DNA of 13,462 nucleotides from Pseudomonadota bacterium (GCA_030271565.1 JARXKR010000019.1:1-13462); one strand, 5' to 3'; shown: positions 5,378 to 13,163, numbered from the stretch's first letter. Translations and numbers: made by a program. The notes: generated by a model not told the origin, from the sequence alone.

Positions 5378-7567
5378 ATGAACGCCGAAACCAAATGTCC
5401 GATGGGTCACGGAGATACCTCTGTCCGAGCGCTGCTGGGGCGGCAGAACCGCGACTGGTGGCCCGATGCACTGGCGGTCGACGTGCTCGCGCCCAACGGC
5501 GCAGTCAGCCCGATGGGCGACGATTTCTCTTATGCCGAAGCTTTCAAGGCGCTCGATTACTCCGCGCTCAAGGCCGATCTTACCGCCTTGATGACCGACA
5601 GCCAGCCGTGGTGGCCGGCCGATTATGGCCACTACGGACCGTTCTTCATCCGCATGGCCTGGCACGCGGCCGGGACCTATCGCACCGGCGACGGGCGCGG
5701 CGGTGCCAATTCGGGGCAGCAGCGCTTCGCCCCGCTCAATTCATGGCCGGATAACGGCAATCTCGACAAGGCCCGGCGCTTGCTGTGGCCGATCAAGCAG
5801 AAATACGGCCAGTCCATCAGCTGGGCCGACCTGTTCATCCTGGCCGGCAATGTCGCGATCGAATCGATGGGCGGCCCGGTGTTCGGCTTTGGCGCAGGCC
5901 GCGCCGACGTCTATCAGCCCGAAAAGGACATCTACTGGGGCGACGAAGACAAGTGGGTCAACGAAGGGGTGCAGACCCGGATCGATCCCGAGCGCGGCCT
6001 TGAAGACCTCGACGGACCGCTCGCCGCGATCCAGATGGGGCTGATTTACGTCAATCCCGAAGGTCCGGGTGGCAACGCCGATCCGCTGCTTTCGGCGCGT
6101 GACATGAAGGCGACCTTCCTGCGCATGGCGATGGATTCGGAAGAAACCGTGGCGCTCACCGCTGGCGGGCATACTTTCGGCAAAGCCCACGGTAACGGCG
6201 ATGCTTCGCTGCTGGGCAAGGCGCCTGCAGGCGGCGATCTCGCATCGCTCGGCTTCGGCTGGCTCACCAGCGCCGAACATGGCGGGATCGGCGAGCATAC
6301 CGTGACCAGCGGCATCGAAGGCTCGTGGGTCAACACCCCAACGACGTGGAGCGAGAACTACTTCCGCCTGTTGCTCGATTACGATTACGAGCTGGTTCAC
6401 TCGCCTGCGGGAGCGCAGCAGTGGCAGCCGATAAACCAGAAGCCCGAGGACATGGCCCCTGCGGCGTGGGACCCCGAGGTCAAAGTCCCGACGATGATGA
6501 CCACCGCCGACATGGCGCTCAAGATGGACCCCGAATTCCGCGCGGTGAGCGAGAAGTTTCGCACCGATCACGCGGCCTTCAAGGACGCTTTCGCGCGCGC
6601 CTGGTTCAAGCTGACCCACCGCGACATGGGCCCCAAGGTCCGTTACCTCGGCCCCGAGGTTCCGGCCGAAGAGCTGATCTGGCAGGACCCGGTCCCGGCA
6701 GGCCAAGTCCCATCAGCCGCCGATGTCGCGGCGGTCAAAGCCAAGATCGCGGGCGCTATCGACAATGGGGGACTGACCGTCAGCCAGCTGGTCAAGACCG
6801 CCTGGGCCTCGGCCAGCACCTATCGCAAGTCGGACCATCGCGGCGGCGCCAACGGCGCGCGTATCGCGCTGGCCCCGCAAAAGGACTGGGACGTCAACGA
6901 ACCGGCCGGGTTGGCCAAGGTGCTCGATACCCTCAATGGTCTGCGCGGCAGCATGAGCTTGGCCGATGCGATTGTGCTGGGCGGGGTGGTCGGTCTGGAG
7001 AAGGCGATCAAGGATGCGGGGCTCAGTGTCGCGGTGCCGTTCACCGGCGGGCGCGGCGATGCAACGCAGGACCAGACCGATGTCGAAAGCTTTCACTGGC
7101 TCGAACCGCAGGCCGACGGTTTCCGCAACTACCTGCCCAAGAAGCTGCGCGTAAAGACCGAGGAAATGCTGCTCGACCGGGCCTCGCTGCTGGGCCTGTC
7201 GGTGCCCGAAATGACCGTGCTGGTCGGCGGACTGCGCGTGCTCGGCGCCAACCACGGTGAGCGTGGTCATGGCCACTTCACCAAGCGGTCGGGGCAATTG
7301 ACCAACGACTTCTTCGTCCACCTGCTCGACATGACCAATGCGTGGAAAGCGAGCGACGAGAGCGAAGAGGAATATGTCGCCACCGACCGTGCGAGCGGCG
7401 GCGAGAGCTGGCGCGCCAGCCGGGCCGATCTGGTGTTCGGATCGAACTCGGAACTGCGCGCGGTAGCGGAAGTCTACGCCGAGAAGGGCCACGAGGTGAA
7501 GTTCGCGCGCGACTTCGTCGCGGCCTGGACCAAAGTGATGAACGCCGACCGCTTCGACCTGGCCTGA
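5378..7567 (+). CDS. katG: Catalase-peroxidase KatG
   Basis: Bifunctional haem enzyme that dismutates hydrogen peroxide and acts as a peroxidase; 729 aa, the usual length of the two-domain bacterial enzyme. The N-terminal haem domain has the distal triad RMAWH (R92, W95, H96) followed by GTYRTGDGRGG, and the proximal ligand H265 in LTAGGHTFGKAHG. The Met-Tyr-Trp adduct residues needed for catalase activity are all present: W95, Y224 (in YVNPEGPGG) and M250. Their spacing matches characterised KatG proteins. The C-terminal half (from about residue 440) is the degenerate duplicate lacking haem ligands, with its own WASASTYRKSDHRGGANG echo. ATG 5378 is chosen over an in-frame GTG at 5336 because of the AAGGAG ribosome site. 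It has its own leader and converges on lysC. Confidence 0.97.
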   Translation: MNAETKCPMGHGDTSVRALLGRQNRDWWPDALAVDVLAPNGAVSPMGDDFSYAEAFKALDYSALKADLTALMTDSQPWWPADYGHYGPFFIRMAWHAAGTYRTGDGRGGANSGQQRFAPLNSWPDNGNLDKARRLLWPIKQKYGQSISWADLFILAGNVAIESMGGPVFGFGAGRADVYQPEKDIYWGDEDKWVNEGVQTRIDPERGLEDLDGPLAAIQMGLIYVNPEGPGGNADPLLSARDMKATFLRMAMDSEETVALTAGGHTFGKAHGNGDASLLGKAPAGGDLASLGFGWLTSAEHGGIGEHTVTSGIEGSWVNTPTTWSENYFRLLLDYDYELVHSPAGAQQWQPINQKPEDMAPAAWDPEVKVPTMMTTADMALKMDPEFRAVSEKFRTDHAAFKDAFARAWFKLTHRDMGPKVRYLGPEVPAEELIWQDPVPAGQVPSAADVAAVKAKIAGAIDNGGLTVSQLVKTAWASASTYRKSDHRGGANGARIALAPQKDWDVNEPAGLAKVLDTLNGLRGSMSLADAIVLGGVVGLEKAIKDAGLSVAVPFTGGRGDATQDQTDVESFHWLEPQADGFRNYLPKKLRVKTEEMLLDRASLLGLSVPEMTVLVGGLRVLGANHGERGHGHFTKRSGQLTNDFFVHLLDMTNAWKASDESEEEYVATDRASGGESWRASRADLVFGSNSELRAVAEVYAEKGHEVKFARDFVAAWTKVMNADRFDLA

Positions 7568-7570
7568 TTT

Positions 7571-7604
7571 ACTGGTCCCCGCTGCTTCGGCGGCGGGGAC
7601 TAGT
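7571..7604 (+). terminator. Hairpin in the katG/lysC convergent gap
   Basis: A 15-bp stem (7571-7585 with 7590-7604) is closed by a TTCG tetraloop on a C-G pair. The two non-Watson-Crick positions are G-U in the + strand RNA but become A-C mismatches in the - strand RNA, so the fold suits the katG transcript better. It begins 3 bp after the katG stop and overlaps the lysC stop codon (7600-7602). No T run follows on either strand, so it may be a 3'-end stabiliser or a weak terminator. Confidence 0.6.
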
Positions 7605-8859
7605 CTACCGCATCCAGCTCATAGGCCGAATGCAGCACGCGCACCGCGAGTTCGGTTTCGTCCTCGTCGATCAGCACCGAGATCTTGATCTCGCTGGTGC
7701 TGATCGCCTGGATGTTGATCCCGCGGTCGGCGAGGCTGCGGAACATCAATGCCGCAACGCCGGCGTGGCTGCGCATGCCGACCCCGACGACCGAGATCTT
7801 GGCGACTTTGCCGTCGGTGATGATCCGGTTGAACCCGATCGCTTCCTTCTGCGCCTCGAGCAAGGTCTGCGCGCGCAGCAGGTCCGCTCCGGGAACCGTG
7901 AACGTGACGTCGGTCTCGCCCTTGTCGCGTCCGACGTTCTGGATGATCATGTCGACGTTGATGCTCGCTGCCGCCAATGGCCCGAAGATCGTCGCCACCG
8001 CTCCGGGCCGATCGGGCACGCGGGTCAGGATAATCTTGGCTTCGTTCTTGTCGGCGGCGATGCCGGTGATCAGCTGGCGTTCCATATCCAATCCTTCGAG
8101 TTCTTCGTCCGAGACGATCATGGTGCCGGGGATTTGATCGGCGGGGGTGGCGTCGTCGTCGATGAAGCTGGAGAGCACCTGCACCCGCACCCCCTCCTTC
8201 ATCGCCAGGCTGACCGAGCGGGTCTGCAGGACTTTTGAGCCGACCGAGGCGAGTTCGAGCATTTCCTCATAGGTCACGTACTTCAGCTTGCGGGCCTTGG
8301 CGACGATCCTGGGATCGGTGGTATAGACCCCGTCGACGTCGGTGTAGATATCGCAGCGTTCGGCCCCAATCGCGGCTGCGACCGCGACCGCCGAGGTGTC
8401 CGAGCCGCCGCGTCCGAGCGTGGTCAGGCGGCCATCGTCCGAGAGCCCCTGAAACCCCGGAATCACCGCGACCACGCCGCTCGCCATGCTCGCGAGCAGT
8501 TCGTCGCTGCCGAGGCCCTCGATCCGCGCCTTGGCGTGCGCGCCGTCGGTATGCACCGGCAGCTGCCAGCCGAGCCATGAGCGCGCTTGGCAGCCGAGCG
8601 CCTGCAAGGTCATCGCCAGCAGCCCGGCGGTGACCTGTTCGCCGCTCGCCACCACCACATCGTATTCGGCCGGATCGTAAAGCGGATTGGCTTCGCGGCA
8701 GAAGGTGACCAGCCGGTCGGTCTCGCCTGCCATCGCCGAAACCACGACGGCAACCTCATGCCCGGCGGCCTGCTGGCGGCGCACGATATTGGCGACCCGG
8801 CGGATCCGCTCGGACCCGGCCATCGAAGTCCCGCCGAATTTCATCACGATCCGACCCAC
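7600..8859 (-). CDS. lysC: Aspartate kinase (aspartokinase)
   Basis: Phosphorylates L-aspartate with ATP, the first step toward lysine/diaminopimelate, threonine and methionine. About 419 aa, the length of the monofunctional LysC type. The N-terminal kinase domain has KFGGTS (from residue 7), VVSAMAGETD (about 39-48), the TTLGRGGSDTSAV nucleotide/aspartate-site block (about 146-158) and DGVYTTDPR (about 176-184). Two C-terminal ACT domains (about 265-340 and 345-419, with SVVGVGMRSHAGVAA and INIQAISTSEIKISVLI) bind lysine/threonine in relatives, so feedback control is expected. The start is taken as GTG 8859 (giving MGRIVMKFGG), with GGGCGG 8 nt upstream. TTG 8865 and ATG 8844 are alternatives. 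It is divergent from ubiG, a pairing I recall as common in alphaproteobacteria. Confidence 0.96.
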   Translation of the reverse strand: MGRIVMKFGGTSMAGSERIRRVANIVRRQQAAGHEVAVVVSAMAGETDRLVTFCREANPLYDPAEYDVVVASGEQVTAGLLAMTLQALGCQARSWLGWQLPVHTDGAHAKARIEGLGSDELLASMASGVVAVIPGFQGLSDDGRLTTLGRGGSDTSAVAVAAAIGAERCDIYTDVDGVYTTDPRIVAKARKLKYVTYEEMLELASVGSKVLQTRSVSLAMKEGVRVQVLSSFIDDDATPADQIPGTMIVSDEELEGLDMERQLITGIAADKNEAKIILTRVPDRPGAVATIFGPLAAASINVDMIIQNVGRDKGETDVTFTVPGADLLRAQTLLEAQKEAIGFNRIITDGKVAKISVVGVGMRSHAGVAALMFRSLADRGINIQAISTSEIKISVLIDEDETELAVRVLHSAYELDAVD

Positions 8860-8938
8860 GTGCAATTCCGCCCTTTGCGCAACAATATTGCCGACAGAAC
8901 CGCTCGCCCTGCAGCGGGCGCCCTGTTAGGGTCGGGTC

Positions 8939-9676
8939 ATGGCTAATGCAAGTTCGACCAGTACCATCCGCGCAGCTGAAGCGGCGCATTTCGGCACATT
9001 GGCGGCCGAGTGGTGGGACCCCAAGGGCTCGTCGGCGATGCTCCACCGTTTGAACCCGGTGCGGCTGGGGTTCGTGCGTTCGGCGATCGACAGGCACTGG
9101 GCCGGTGATTCGCGTTCAGTGCGGCCGCTGGCGAGCAAGCGCGCGCTCGATGTCGGGTGCGGGGCAGGATTGCTGTGCGAGCCGTTGGCGCGGCTCGGCG
9201 CGGCGGTGACCGGGGTGGACGCGGCGGCTGAAAACATCGTGGCGGCAAGCGCGCATGCCGCTGGGGCCGGACTGGCTATCGATTACCAATGCGGCGACAT
9301 CGGCGAGCTCGGGCTGAGCGGCTATGACCTCGTCACCTCGCTCGAGGTGCTCGAGCATGTGTCCGATCCGGCTGCGTTCATCGCCGCCTTGCGCGCGGCG
9401 CTGGCCCCGGGCGGGCTGATGATCCTGTCCACTCCCAACCGCACCGCGCGCTCGCGGCTGCTGCTGGTCGAGGCGGCCGAGCGCAGCGGCATGATCCCGC
9501 GCGGCACGCATCATTGGGACCAGTTCGTCACGCCGGATGAATTGTGCGACCTGTTGTCAGAGGCGGGCCTGACGATGGGCCAGCCCCAAGGGATTGCGTG
9601 GTCACCGGGCAAAGGCCTGCATCTGTCGAGCGACTTTGCGCTCAATTACATCGTCAGCGCGACTATTTCGGGGTGA
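8939..9676 (+). CDS. ubiG: Ubiquinone biosynthesis O-methyltransferase UbiG
   Basis: SAM-dependent methyltransferase that carries out both O-methylations of the ubiquinone ring. 245 aa, normal length. HFGTLAAEWWDPKGSSAMLH (17-36) followed by LNPVRLGFV is the UbiG-specific N-terminal block. SAM motif I is LDVGCGAGLLCEPLARLGA (70-88), motif II TGVDAAAENI (91-100), and the LEVLEHV post-motif segment lies at 135-141. LALAPGGLMILSTPNRT-like sequence and HHWDQFVTPDEL complete the signature. ATG 8939 has only a weak AGGG upstream. The 79-bp gap to lysC must hold both divergent promoters; it contains a TTGCGCAA palindrome (8875-8882) but no promoter I can assign. The 3' end overlaps the small membrane-protein gene by 14 bp on the opposite strand. 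Confidence 0.95.
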   Translation: MANASSTSTIRAAEAAHFGTLAAEWWDPKGSSAMLHRLNPVRLGFVRSAIDRHWAGDSRSVRPLASKRALDVGCGAGLLCEPLARLGAAVTGVDAAAENIVAASAHAAGAGLAIDYQCGDIGELGLSGYDLVTSLEVLEHVSDPAAFIAALRAALAPGGLMILSTPNRTARSRLLLVEAAERSGMIPRGTHHWDQFVTPDELCDLLSEAGLTMGQPQGIAWSPGKGLHLSSDFALNYIVSATISG

Positions 9677-9863
9677 TGGCCATGATCATCCAGGCGAGCC
9701 CGGTGCCGATCGCGAGCAAAACCCACGACCAGTAAATGCCGTGCCCCTGAATGAAGTAATGCTGGATTTGCAGCCAGCCGCCGGTGCTGTGCGCCCGGCC
9801 CATCACCATTGAGACCACAAAGGTCAGGATCGCGCCCGGTATTAGTGCTTTGAAGAAGTCCAC
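9663..9863 (-). CDS. Small two-TM membrane protein of unknown function
   Basis: 66 aa. Two hydrophobic segments, about 7-22 (LIPGAILTFVVSMVMG) and about 44-63 (YWSWVLLAIGTGLAWMIMAI), flank a polar loop containing GRAHSTGGWLQIQHYFIQGH. The start is GTG 9863. The ribosome site GGGAGGT (9869-9875 on the complement) sits 5 nt upstream, which is strong support that this is a real gene. It lies 63 bp after the ribosylnicotinamide kinase gene on the same strand and overlaps the end of ubiG by 14 bp. I do not recognise the family; it is a conserved-looking inner-membrane miniprotein. Confidence 0.75.
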   Translation of the reverse strand: MDFFKALIPGAILTFVVSMVMGRAHSTGGWLQIQHYFIQGHGIYWSWVLLAIGTGLAWMIMAITPK

Positions 9864-9868
9864 CGGTT

Positions 9869-9875
9869 ACCTCCC
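9869..9875 (-). promoter_or_regulatory. Shine-Dalgarno of the 66-aa membrane protein
   Basis: GGGAGGT on the minus strand, 5 nt before the GTG at 9863. It decides the start and supports the small gene as expressed. Confidence 0.8.
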
Positions 9876-9926
9876 AGAATTCCGCACGCCAGCGAAGCGC
9901 GAAACCGGCCGCCGGTCAAGCCAAAC

Positions 9927-10460
9927 TCACTTGGTGGGCCAGACCGCTTTCGTCGCCATCAGCGTGGTCAGCGCCGCGCGCGCCGCTTTCTCGCGCTCGA
10001 CCCAGCCGCCCGAAATCGTCATGTAGCGCACCCCGGCGCGGACCAGCACCGCTTCGGCCAAAGCGGCGAAGCGGCTGCGCAGCGGTCCCTTGCCGAAGAA
10101 CCGCGTGCCATCGTCGATCCACGGCACATCGGGGGTAAACAGCAGGTAGAGGTCGGCCTTGGGATAGGCGGTCAGCTCGCCCGGCACCTCGCCGAACAGC
10201 ATTTCGGCCCAAGCCGCAGTCATCAGCTGGTCGGTATCGAGCAGCAGCAGTTTGGGATGCCCGGCGCGGGCCGCCTTGACCGCCATCGCCTGCCCCTCGG
10301 CAATCGCCAGCAAGTCCGCCATGTCCAGATCGGTGCCGCGTTCCTCGCAATAGGTCCGGCCGTATTCGGGGACCCAGGTGCAACCGAATTCCTGAGCCAA
10401 TTTGTCGGCCAGAACCGACTTTCCGGTGCTTTCCGCACCGTGGAAACATACCGTAATCAT
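9927..10460 (-). CDS. Stand-alone NadR-type ribosylnicotinamide kinase / AAA ATPase
   Basis: 177 aa P-loop kinase. Walker A is GAESTGKS (8-15), followed by VPEYGRTYCEE (30-40), LLLLDTDQLMTA (71-82) and PWIDDGTRFFG (113-123). These match, in order, the blocks of the C-terminal ribosylnicotinamide kinase domain of NadR (GGESSGKS, WEYGRE, IDTD, WVDDGLR as I recall them). The NMN adenylyltransferase and DNA-binding domains of enteric NadR are absent. Predicted reaction: nicotinamide riboside plus ATP gives NMN, which traps the imported riboside for NAD synthesis. The ATG at 10460 overlaps the pnuC stop (ATGA), so the two products should be made together. Another deoxynucleoside-like substrate is possible, but the neighbour argues for nicotinamide riboside. 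Confidence 0.85.
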   Translation of the reverse strand: MITVCFHGAESTGKSVLADKLAQEFGCTWVPEYGRTYCEERGTDLDMADLLAIAEGQAMAVKAARAGHPKLLLLDTDQLMTAAWAEMLFGEVPGELTAYPKADLYLLFTPDVPWIDDGTRFFGKGPLRSRFAALAEAVLVRAGVRYMTISGGWVEREKAARAALTTLMATKAVWPTK

Positions 10461-11041
10461 GTGGACCTGTTTTGTTTATCTGCCCGGGCGACCCGGGACC
10501 ATTGGCGCAATCCGATAACCGAGATGACCAGGAATGCAACGTAGAGGACTGCGAGAAAGAACAGGTCGCGATAGAGGTAAAGTCCGATCGAAACGACGTC
10601 GATTGCCACCCACAAAACCCAGTTTTCGATCTTGCGGTTGTTGAGCAGCAATTGCGCTGCGATGCTCGCCCCGGTCACGGCCGAATCGGCGAAGGGCAGT
10701 GCCGCGTTGGTGAAACGCTGCATCACCCAGCCGAGCGAGACACTAAGCAGGACCGTGATCGCTGCCCATTGCAGCCGCGCAGCGGTGCTCATCCAGCCGA
10801 CCGGGACTGCGCTATCGTCGCCGCGAACCCGGCTCCACTGGTACCAGCCAAGCGCGTTGACCACGAAGAAGAACGCCTGCAGCCCGCTTTCCGAATAGAG
10901 CCGGGCTTCGAACAGGGTGAACCCGATCAGCGTGACCATCGCCATCGCCACCGGGAAATTCCACACCGAGCGGCGCACCAGCAGCACGATCTGGATCAGT
11001 CCCAGCACCGCGCCGGCAATCTCGGTCCAGCTGCTGCTCAC
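10457..11041 (-). CDS. pnuC: Nicotinamide riboside transporter PnuC
   Basis: 194 aa polytopic inner-membrane protein of the PnuC/SWEET-like fold; facilitates uptake of nicotinamide riboside, which is then trapped by phosphorylation. Hydrophobic segments span most of the protein. Family blocks are visible: RRSVWNFPVAMAMV (23-36), VVNALGWYQW (60-69), TGASIAAQLLLNNRKIENW (123-141) and VLWVAIDVVSIGLYLYRDL (142-160). The first possible ATG (11059) would overlap the upstream gene by 22 bp. I prefer GTG 11041, which makes a GTGA overlap with the ArsC-like stop, in keeping with the ATGA junctions elsewhere in this run, and has a GGGG stretch upstream. The next gene is the kinase that would use its cargo. 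No NAD-sensing leader is visible. Confidence 0.92.
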   Translation of the reverse strand: MSSSWTEIAGAVLGLIQIVLLVRRSVWNFPVAMAMVTLIGFTLFEARLYSESGLQAFFFVVNALGWYQWSRVRGDDSAVPVGWMSTAARLQWAAITVLLSVSLGWVMQRFTNAALPFADSAVTGASIAAQLLLNNRKIENWVLWVAIDVVSIGLYLYRDLFFLAVLYVAFLVISVIGLRQWSRVARADKQNRST

Positions 11042-11385
11042 GCCAGCGCCCCGGCCCATTCCTCAGGCTTGAACCCGACCAGCAGCCCGCCGGGATGTTC
11101 GACCACCGGGCGCTTGATGCATGACGGATTGGTCGCCATTAGCGCCACGGCCTTGGCTGCATCGAGGTCCTGCTTGTCAGCATCGGGCAGCTTGCGGAAG
11201 GTCGTTCCGGCGCGATTGAGGACTTGCTCCCACCCCGCCGCCTCGACCCATTCAGCCAACTTCGCAGTGTCCGCGCCCAGCTTCTTGTAGTCGTGGAAAG
11301 TGTAGGCCACCCCGCGCGTACCGAGCCAGTCGCGCGCCTTCTTGACCGTGTCGCAGTTTGGTATGCCGTAAAGCGTCATGCTCAT
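11038..11385 (-). CDS. ArsC/Spx/YffB-family thioredoxin-fold protein
   Basis: 115 aa with a thioredoxin-like fold. The N-terminus, MTLYGIPNCDTVKKARDWL, has the single N-terminal cysteine (C11) of the NCDT type. The C-terminal half carries NPSCIKRPVVE, the Arg-Pro segment typical of the ArsC family. It is closest in appearance to YffB/Spx-like reductases and not to dedicated arsenate reductases, and no ars genes are nearby. The function is therefore open: thiol/glutathione-dependent reduction of an unknown substrate. The ATG at 11385 overlaps the upstream stop (ATGA). A second ATG at 11379 has a better-spaced GGCGG and may be the real start. Its stop overlaps pnuC. Confidence 0.85.
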   Translation of the reverse strand: MSMTLYGIPNCDTVKKARDWLGTRGVAYTFHDYKKLGADTAKLAEWVEAAGWEQVLNRAGTTFRKLPDADKQDLDAAKAVALMATNPSCIKRPVVEHPGGLLVGFKPEEWAGALA

Positions 11386-11693
11386 CCGCCGTGCCGCTCG
11401 TAACGATGCGTGCGCGGCTGGTCGCAGGTGTAGAGCGTATAATCCTGGTAGTAGTCGGCGCGGCCCTTGGCCTGGACCAGCGCATGATCGGGCTGACTGC
11501 CCCAGGCGCGCGCGGCGTCGGCATCGGCCCATTCTGACAGCGCGATCACCTCGCCGTCGCCCGAGGTGTAACTTTTGAACGAGATGAAGCCGGGTAGCGC
11601 ACGCGCCATTGCCTCCATCCGGTCGGCATCCGCGCCATAGGCCGCGCCATCGATGTCGGCGCGCTTGCGATTGCGAAAGACCACCACGAACAT
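11382..11693 (-). CDS. Antibiotic biosynthesis monooxygenase (ABM)-domain protein
   Basis: 103 aa ferredoxin-like ABM-type protein. The strand MFVVVFRNR at the start, the helix ADADRMEAMARALPGFISFKSY, the second strand EVIALSEWADADAARAW and the C-terminal HALVQAKGRADYYQDYTLYTC follow the usual ABM order. Relatives include small monooxygenases, haem-degrading enzymes and proteins of unknown role, so the substrate is unknown. ATG 11693 is fixed by a near-perfect AGGAGGT 5 nt upstream; the ORF extends to 11993 only as an antisense shadow of aroC. It is the first gene of an overlapping run (ABM, ArsC-like, pnuC, kinase) and is divergent from aroC. Confidence 0.8.
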   Translation of the reverse strand: MFVVVFRNRKRADIDGAAYGADADRMEAMARALPGFISFKSYTSGDGEVIALSEWADADAARAWGSQPDHALVQAKGRADYYQDYTLYTCDQPRTHRYERHGG

Positions 11694-11698
11694 GGGGC

Positions 11699-11705
11699 AC
11701 CTCCT
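11699..11705 (-). promoter_or_regulatory. Strong Shine-Dalgarno of the ABM-domain gene
   Basis: AGGAGGT on the minus strand, 5 nt before the ATG at 11693. It sets the start and marks the head of the four-gene run. The 58-bp gap 11694-11751 must also hold the aroC start signals. Confidence 0.85.
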
Positions 11706-11751
11706 AAACCGGATGTGGACAGGCGCGCAATCAGGCGGCAAAGCCTTTGGC

Positions 11752-12819
11752 ATGTCCGTCAACACCTTTGGCCGCATGTTGCGTTTTACCACCTGGGGCG
11801 AAAGCCACGGGCCGGCGCTGGGCGCGGTGGTCGATGGCTGCCCGCCGGGACTCCTTTTGAGCGAGGACAAGATCCAGCCGTTCCTCGATGCGCGCCGCCC
11901 CGGGCAATCGAAATTCACCACCCAGCGGCAGGAGCCCGATAGGGTGCGGATCCTGTCGGGTACGTTCGAGGGCCAGACCACCGGCACGCCCATAAGCCTG
12001 ATGATCGAGAACGTCGATCAGCGCCCGAAAGACTATTCCGAAGTCGCCAAGGCCTATCGCCCGGGCCATGCCGACTATGCCTATGATGCGAAGTATGGCC
12101 TGCGCGATTATCGCGGCGGCGGGCGCAGCTCGGCGCGCGAAACCGCGGCGCGGGTCGCGGCGGGCGCGGTGGCGCGGCTGGTCATCCCCGAAGTCGTGGT
12201 GATCGGCTGGGTTGCGGAAATCGGCGGTGATGCCATCGATCCGGCCAATTTCGACGCCAATGAAATCGGCCGCAATCCGTTCTTCTGCCCCGATCCGGTC
12301 GCCGCTGTGCGTTGGGAAAAGCTGGTCGACGAGGCGCGGCTGGCGGGCTCGTCGCTCGGTGCGGTGGTCGAATGCGTCGCGACCGGAGTTCCGGCCGGCT
12401 GGGGTGCACCGATTTATGCCAAGCTCGATGCCGATCTGGCCGCTGGGATGATGGGGATCAATGCGGTCAAGGGCGTGGAGATTGGCGATGGCTTCGCCGC
12501 CGCGCGGCTGAGCGGCGAGGGCAATGCCGATCCGATGCGGCCCGGTAACGCAGGACCCGTTTTCACCGCCAACCATGCCGGCGGGATCGCGGGCGGGATC
12601 AGCACCGGCCAGCCGGTCAAGGTCCGCGTCGCGTTCAAGCCGACCAGCTCGATCCTGACCCCGGTGGAAACCATCGACCGCGAAGGCAATGCGACCGAAA
12701 TCCGCACCAAGGGCCGCCATGACCCCTGCGTCGGCATCCGCGGCGTGCCGGTGGTCGAGGCGATGATGGCGCTGGTGCTGGCCGACCACAAATTGCTCCA
12801 CCGCGGCCAGTGCGGGTGA
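11752..12819 (+). CDS. aroC: Chorismate synthase
   Basis: Converts 5-enolpyruvylshikimate-3-phosphate to chorismate, the last shikimate-pathway step, using reduced FMN. 355 aa, normal length. Signature blocks are present: GESHGPALGAVVDGCPPG (16-33), RRPGQSKFTTQRQEPD (48-63), AYRPGHADYAYDAKYG (101-116, with an invariant His at 106), RGGGRSSARETAARVAAGA (121-139) and GIAGGISTGQP near the C-terminus. FMN- and substrate-binding Ser, His and Arg residues fall within these. The ATG at 11752 gives the family's usual N-terminus (MSVNTFGRMLRFTTWGESHG). Longer in-frame starts back to 11653 would run antisense into the ABM gene. The Shine-Dalgarno is weak. Followed 16 bp later by a small gene on the same strand. 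Confidence 0.97.
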   Translation: MSVNTFGRMLRFTTWGESHGPALGAVVDGCPPGLLLSEDKIQPFLDARRPGQSKFTTQRQEPDRVRILSGTFEGQTTGTPISLMIENVDQRPKDYSEVAKAYRPGHADYAYDAKYGLRDYRGGGRSSARETAARVAAGAVARLVIPEVVVIGWVAEIGGDAIDPANFDANEIGRNPFFCPDPVAAVRWEKLVDEARLAGSSLGAVVECVATGVPAGWGAPIYAKLDADLAAGMMGINAVKGVEIGDGFAAARLSGEGNADPMRPGNAGPVFTANHAGGIAGGISTGQPVKVRVAFKPTSSILTPVETIDREGNATEIRTKGRHDPCVGIRGVPVVEAMMALVLADHKLLHRGQCG

Positions 12820-12835
12820 GGTTCGGGTCTCTTCG

Positions 12836-13132
12836 ATGAGCCTCTATTTCGCGGCAATCCTGGCCTTCGCGGGCATGCTGTGGCTGTTCAACCACCGCCG
12901 CCAGAAGCGACTTGACGCTGACCCCGGGCAGCACCACCTAGCCTCATTGCTGGTCGGGGCAGTCACCGGCCAGCCCGGCGCGAGCCAGCGGATTGCCGCT
13001 GAACATCTCGACCTGATCGCCAAGGGCAGCGCCGACCGGCGGGTGCGGCTCACCCATGCAGTCATGCTGGTGCGCAGCAGCGCGACGCCTGAACTATATG
13101 CGAAGGTGCTGGAGCTTTCGCGCAGACTTTGA
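12836..13132 (+). CDS. Small hypothetical protein with N-terminal membrane anchor
   Basis: 98 aa. Hydrophobic segment at about 3-18 (LYFAAILAFAGMLWLF), then a basic stretch NHRRQKRLDAD that would stay in the cytoplasm, then a soluble helical domain ending in AKVLELSRRL. It begins 16 bp after aroC, so it is probably co-transcribed. The ribosome site is poor: the nearest GAGG is about 15 nt upstream. I do not recognise the family. Codon use is in keeping with the other genes, and the anchor-plus-basic pattern argues that it is real. Confidence 0.6.
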   Translation: MSLYFAAILAFAGMLWLFNHRRQKRLDADPGQHHLASLLVGAVTGQPGASQRIAAEHLDLIAKGSADRRVRLTHAVMLVRSSATPELYAKVLELSRRL

Positions 13133-13163
13133 TGCGGGATACTTGAATGCCGATCATCACCCC

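Noticed and set aside
11653..11751. Longer aroC start
   Set aside because: It would run through the antisense head of the ABM gene. The ATG at 11752 gives the family's usual N-terminus.
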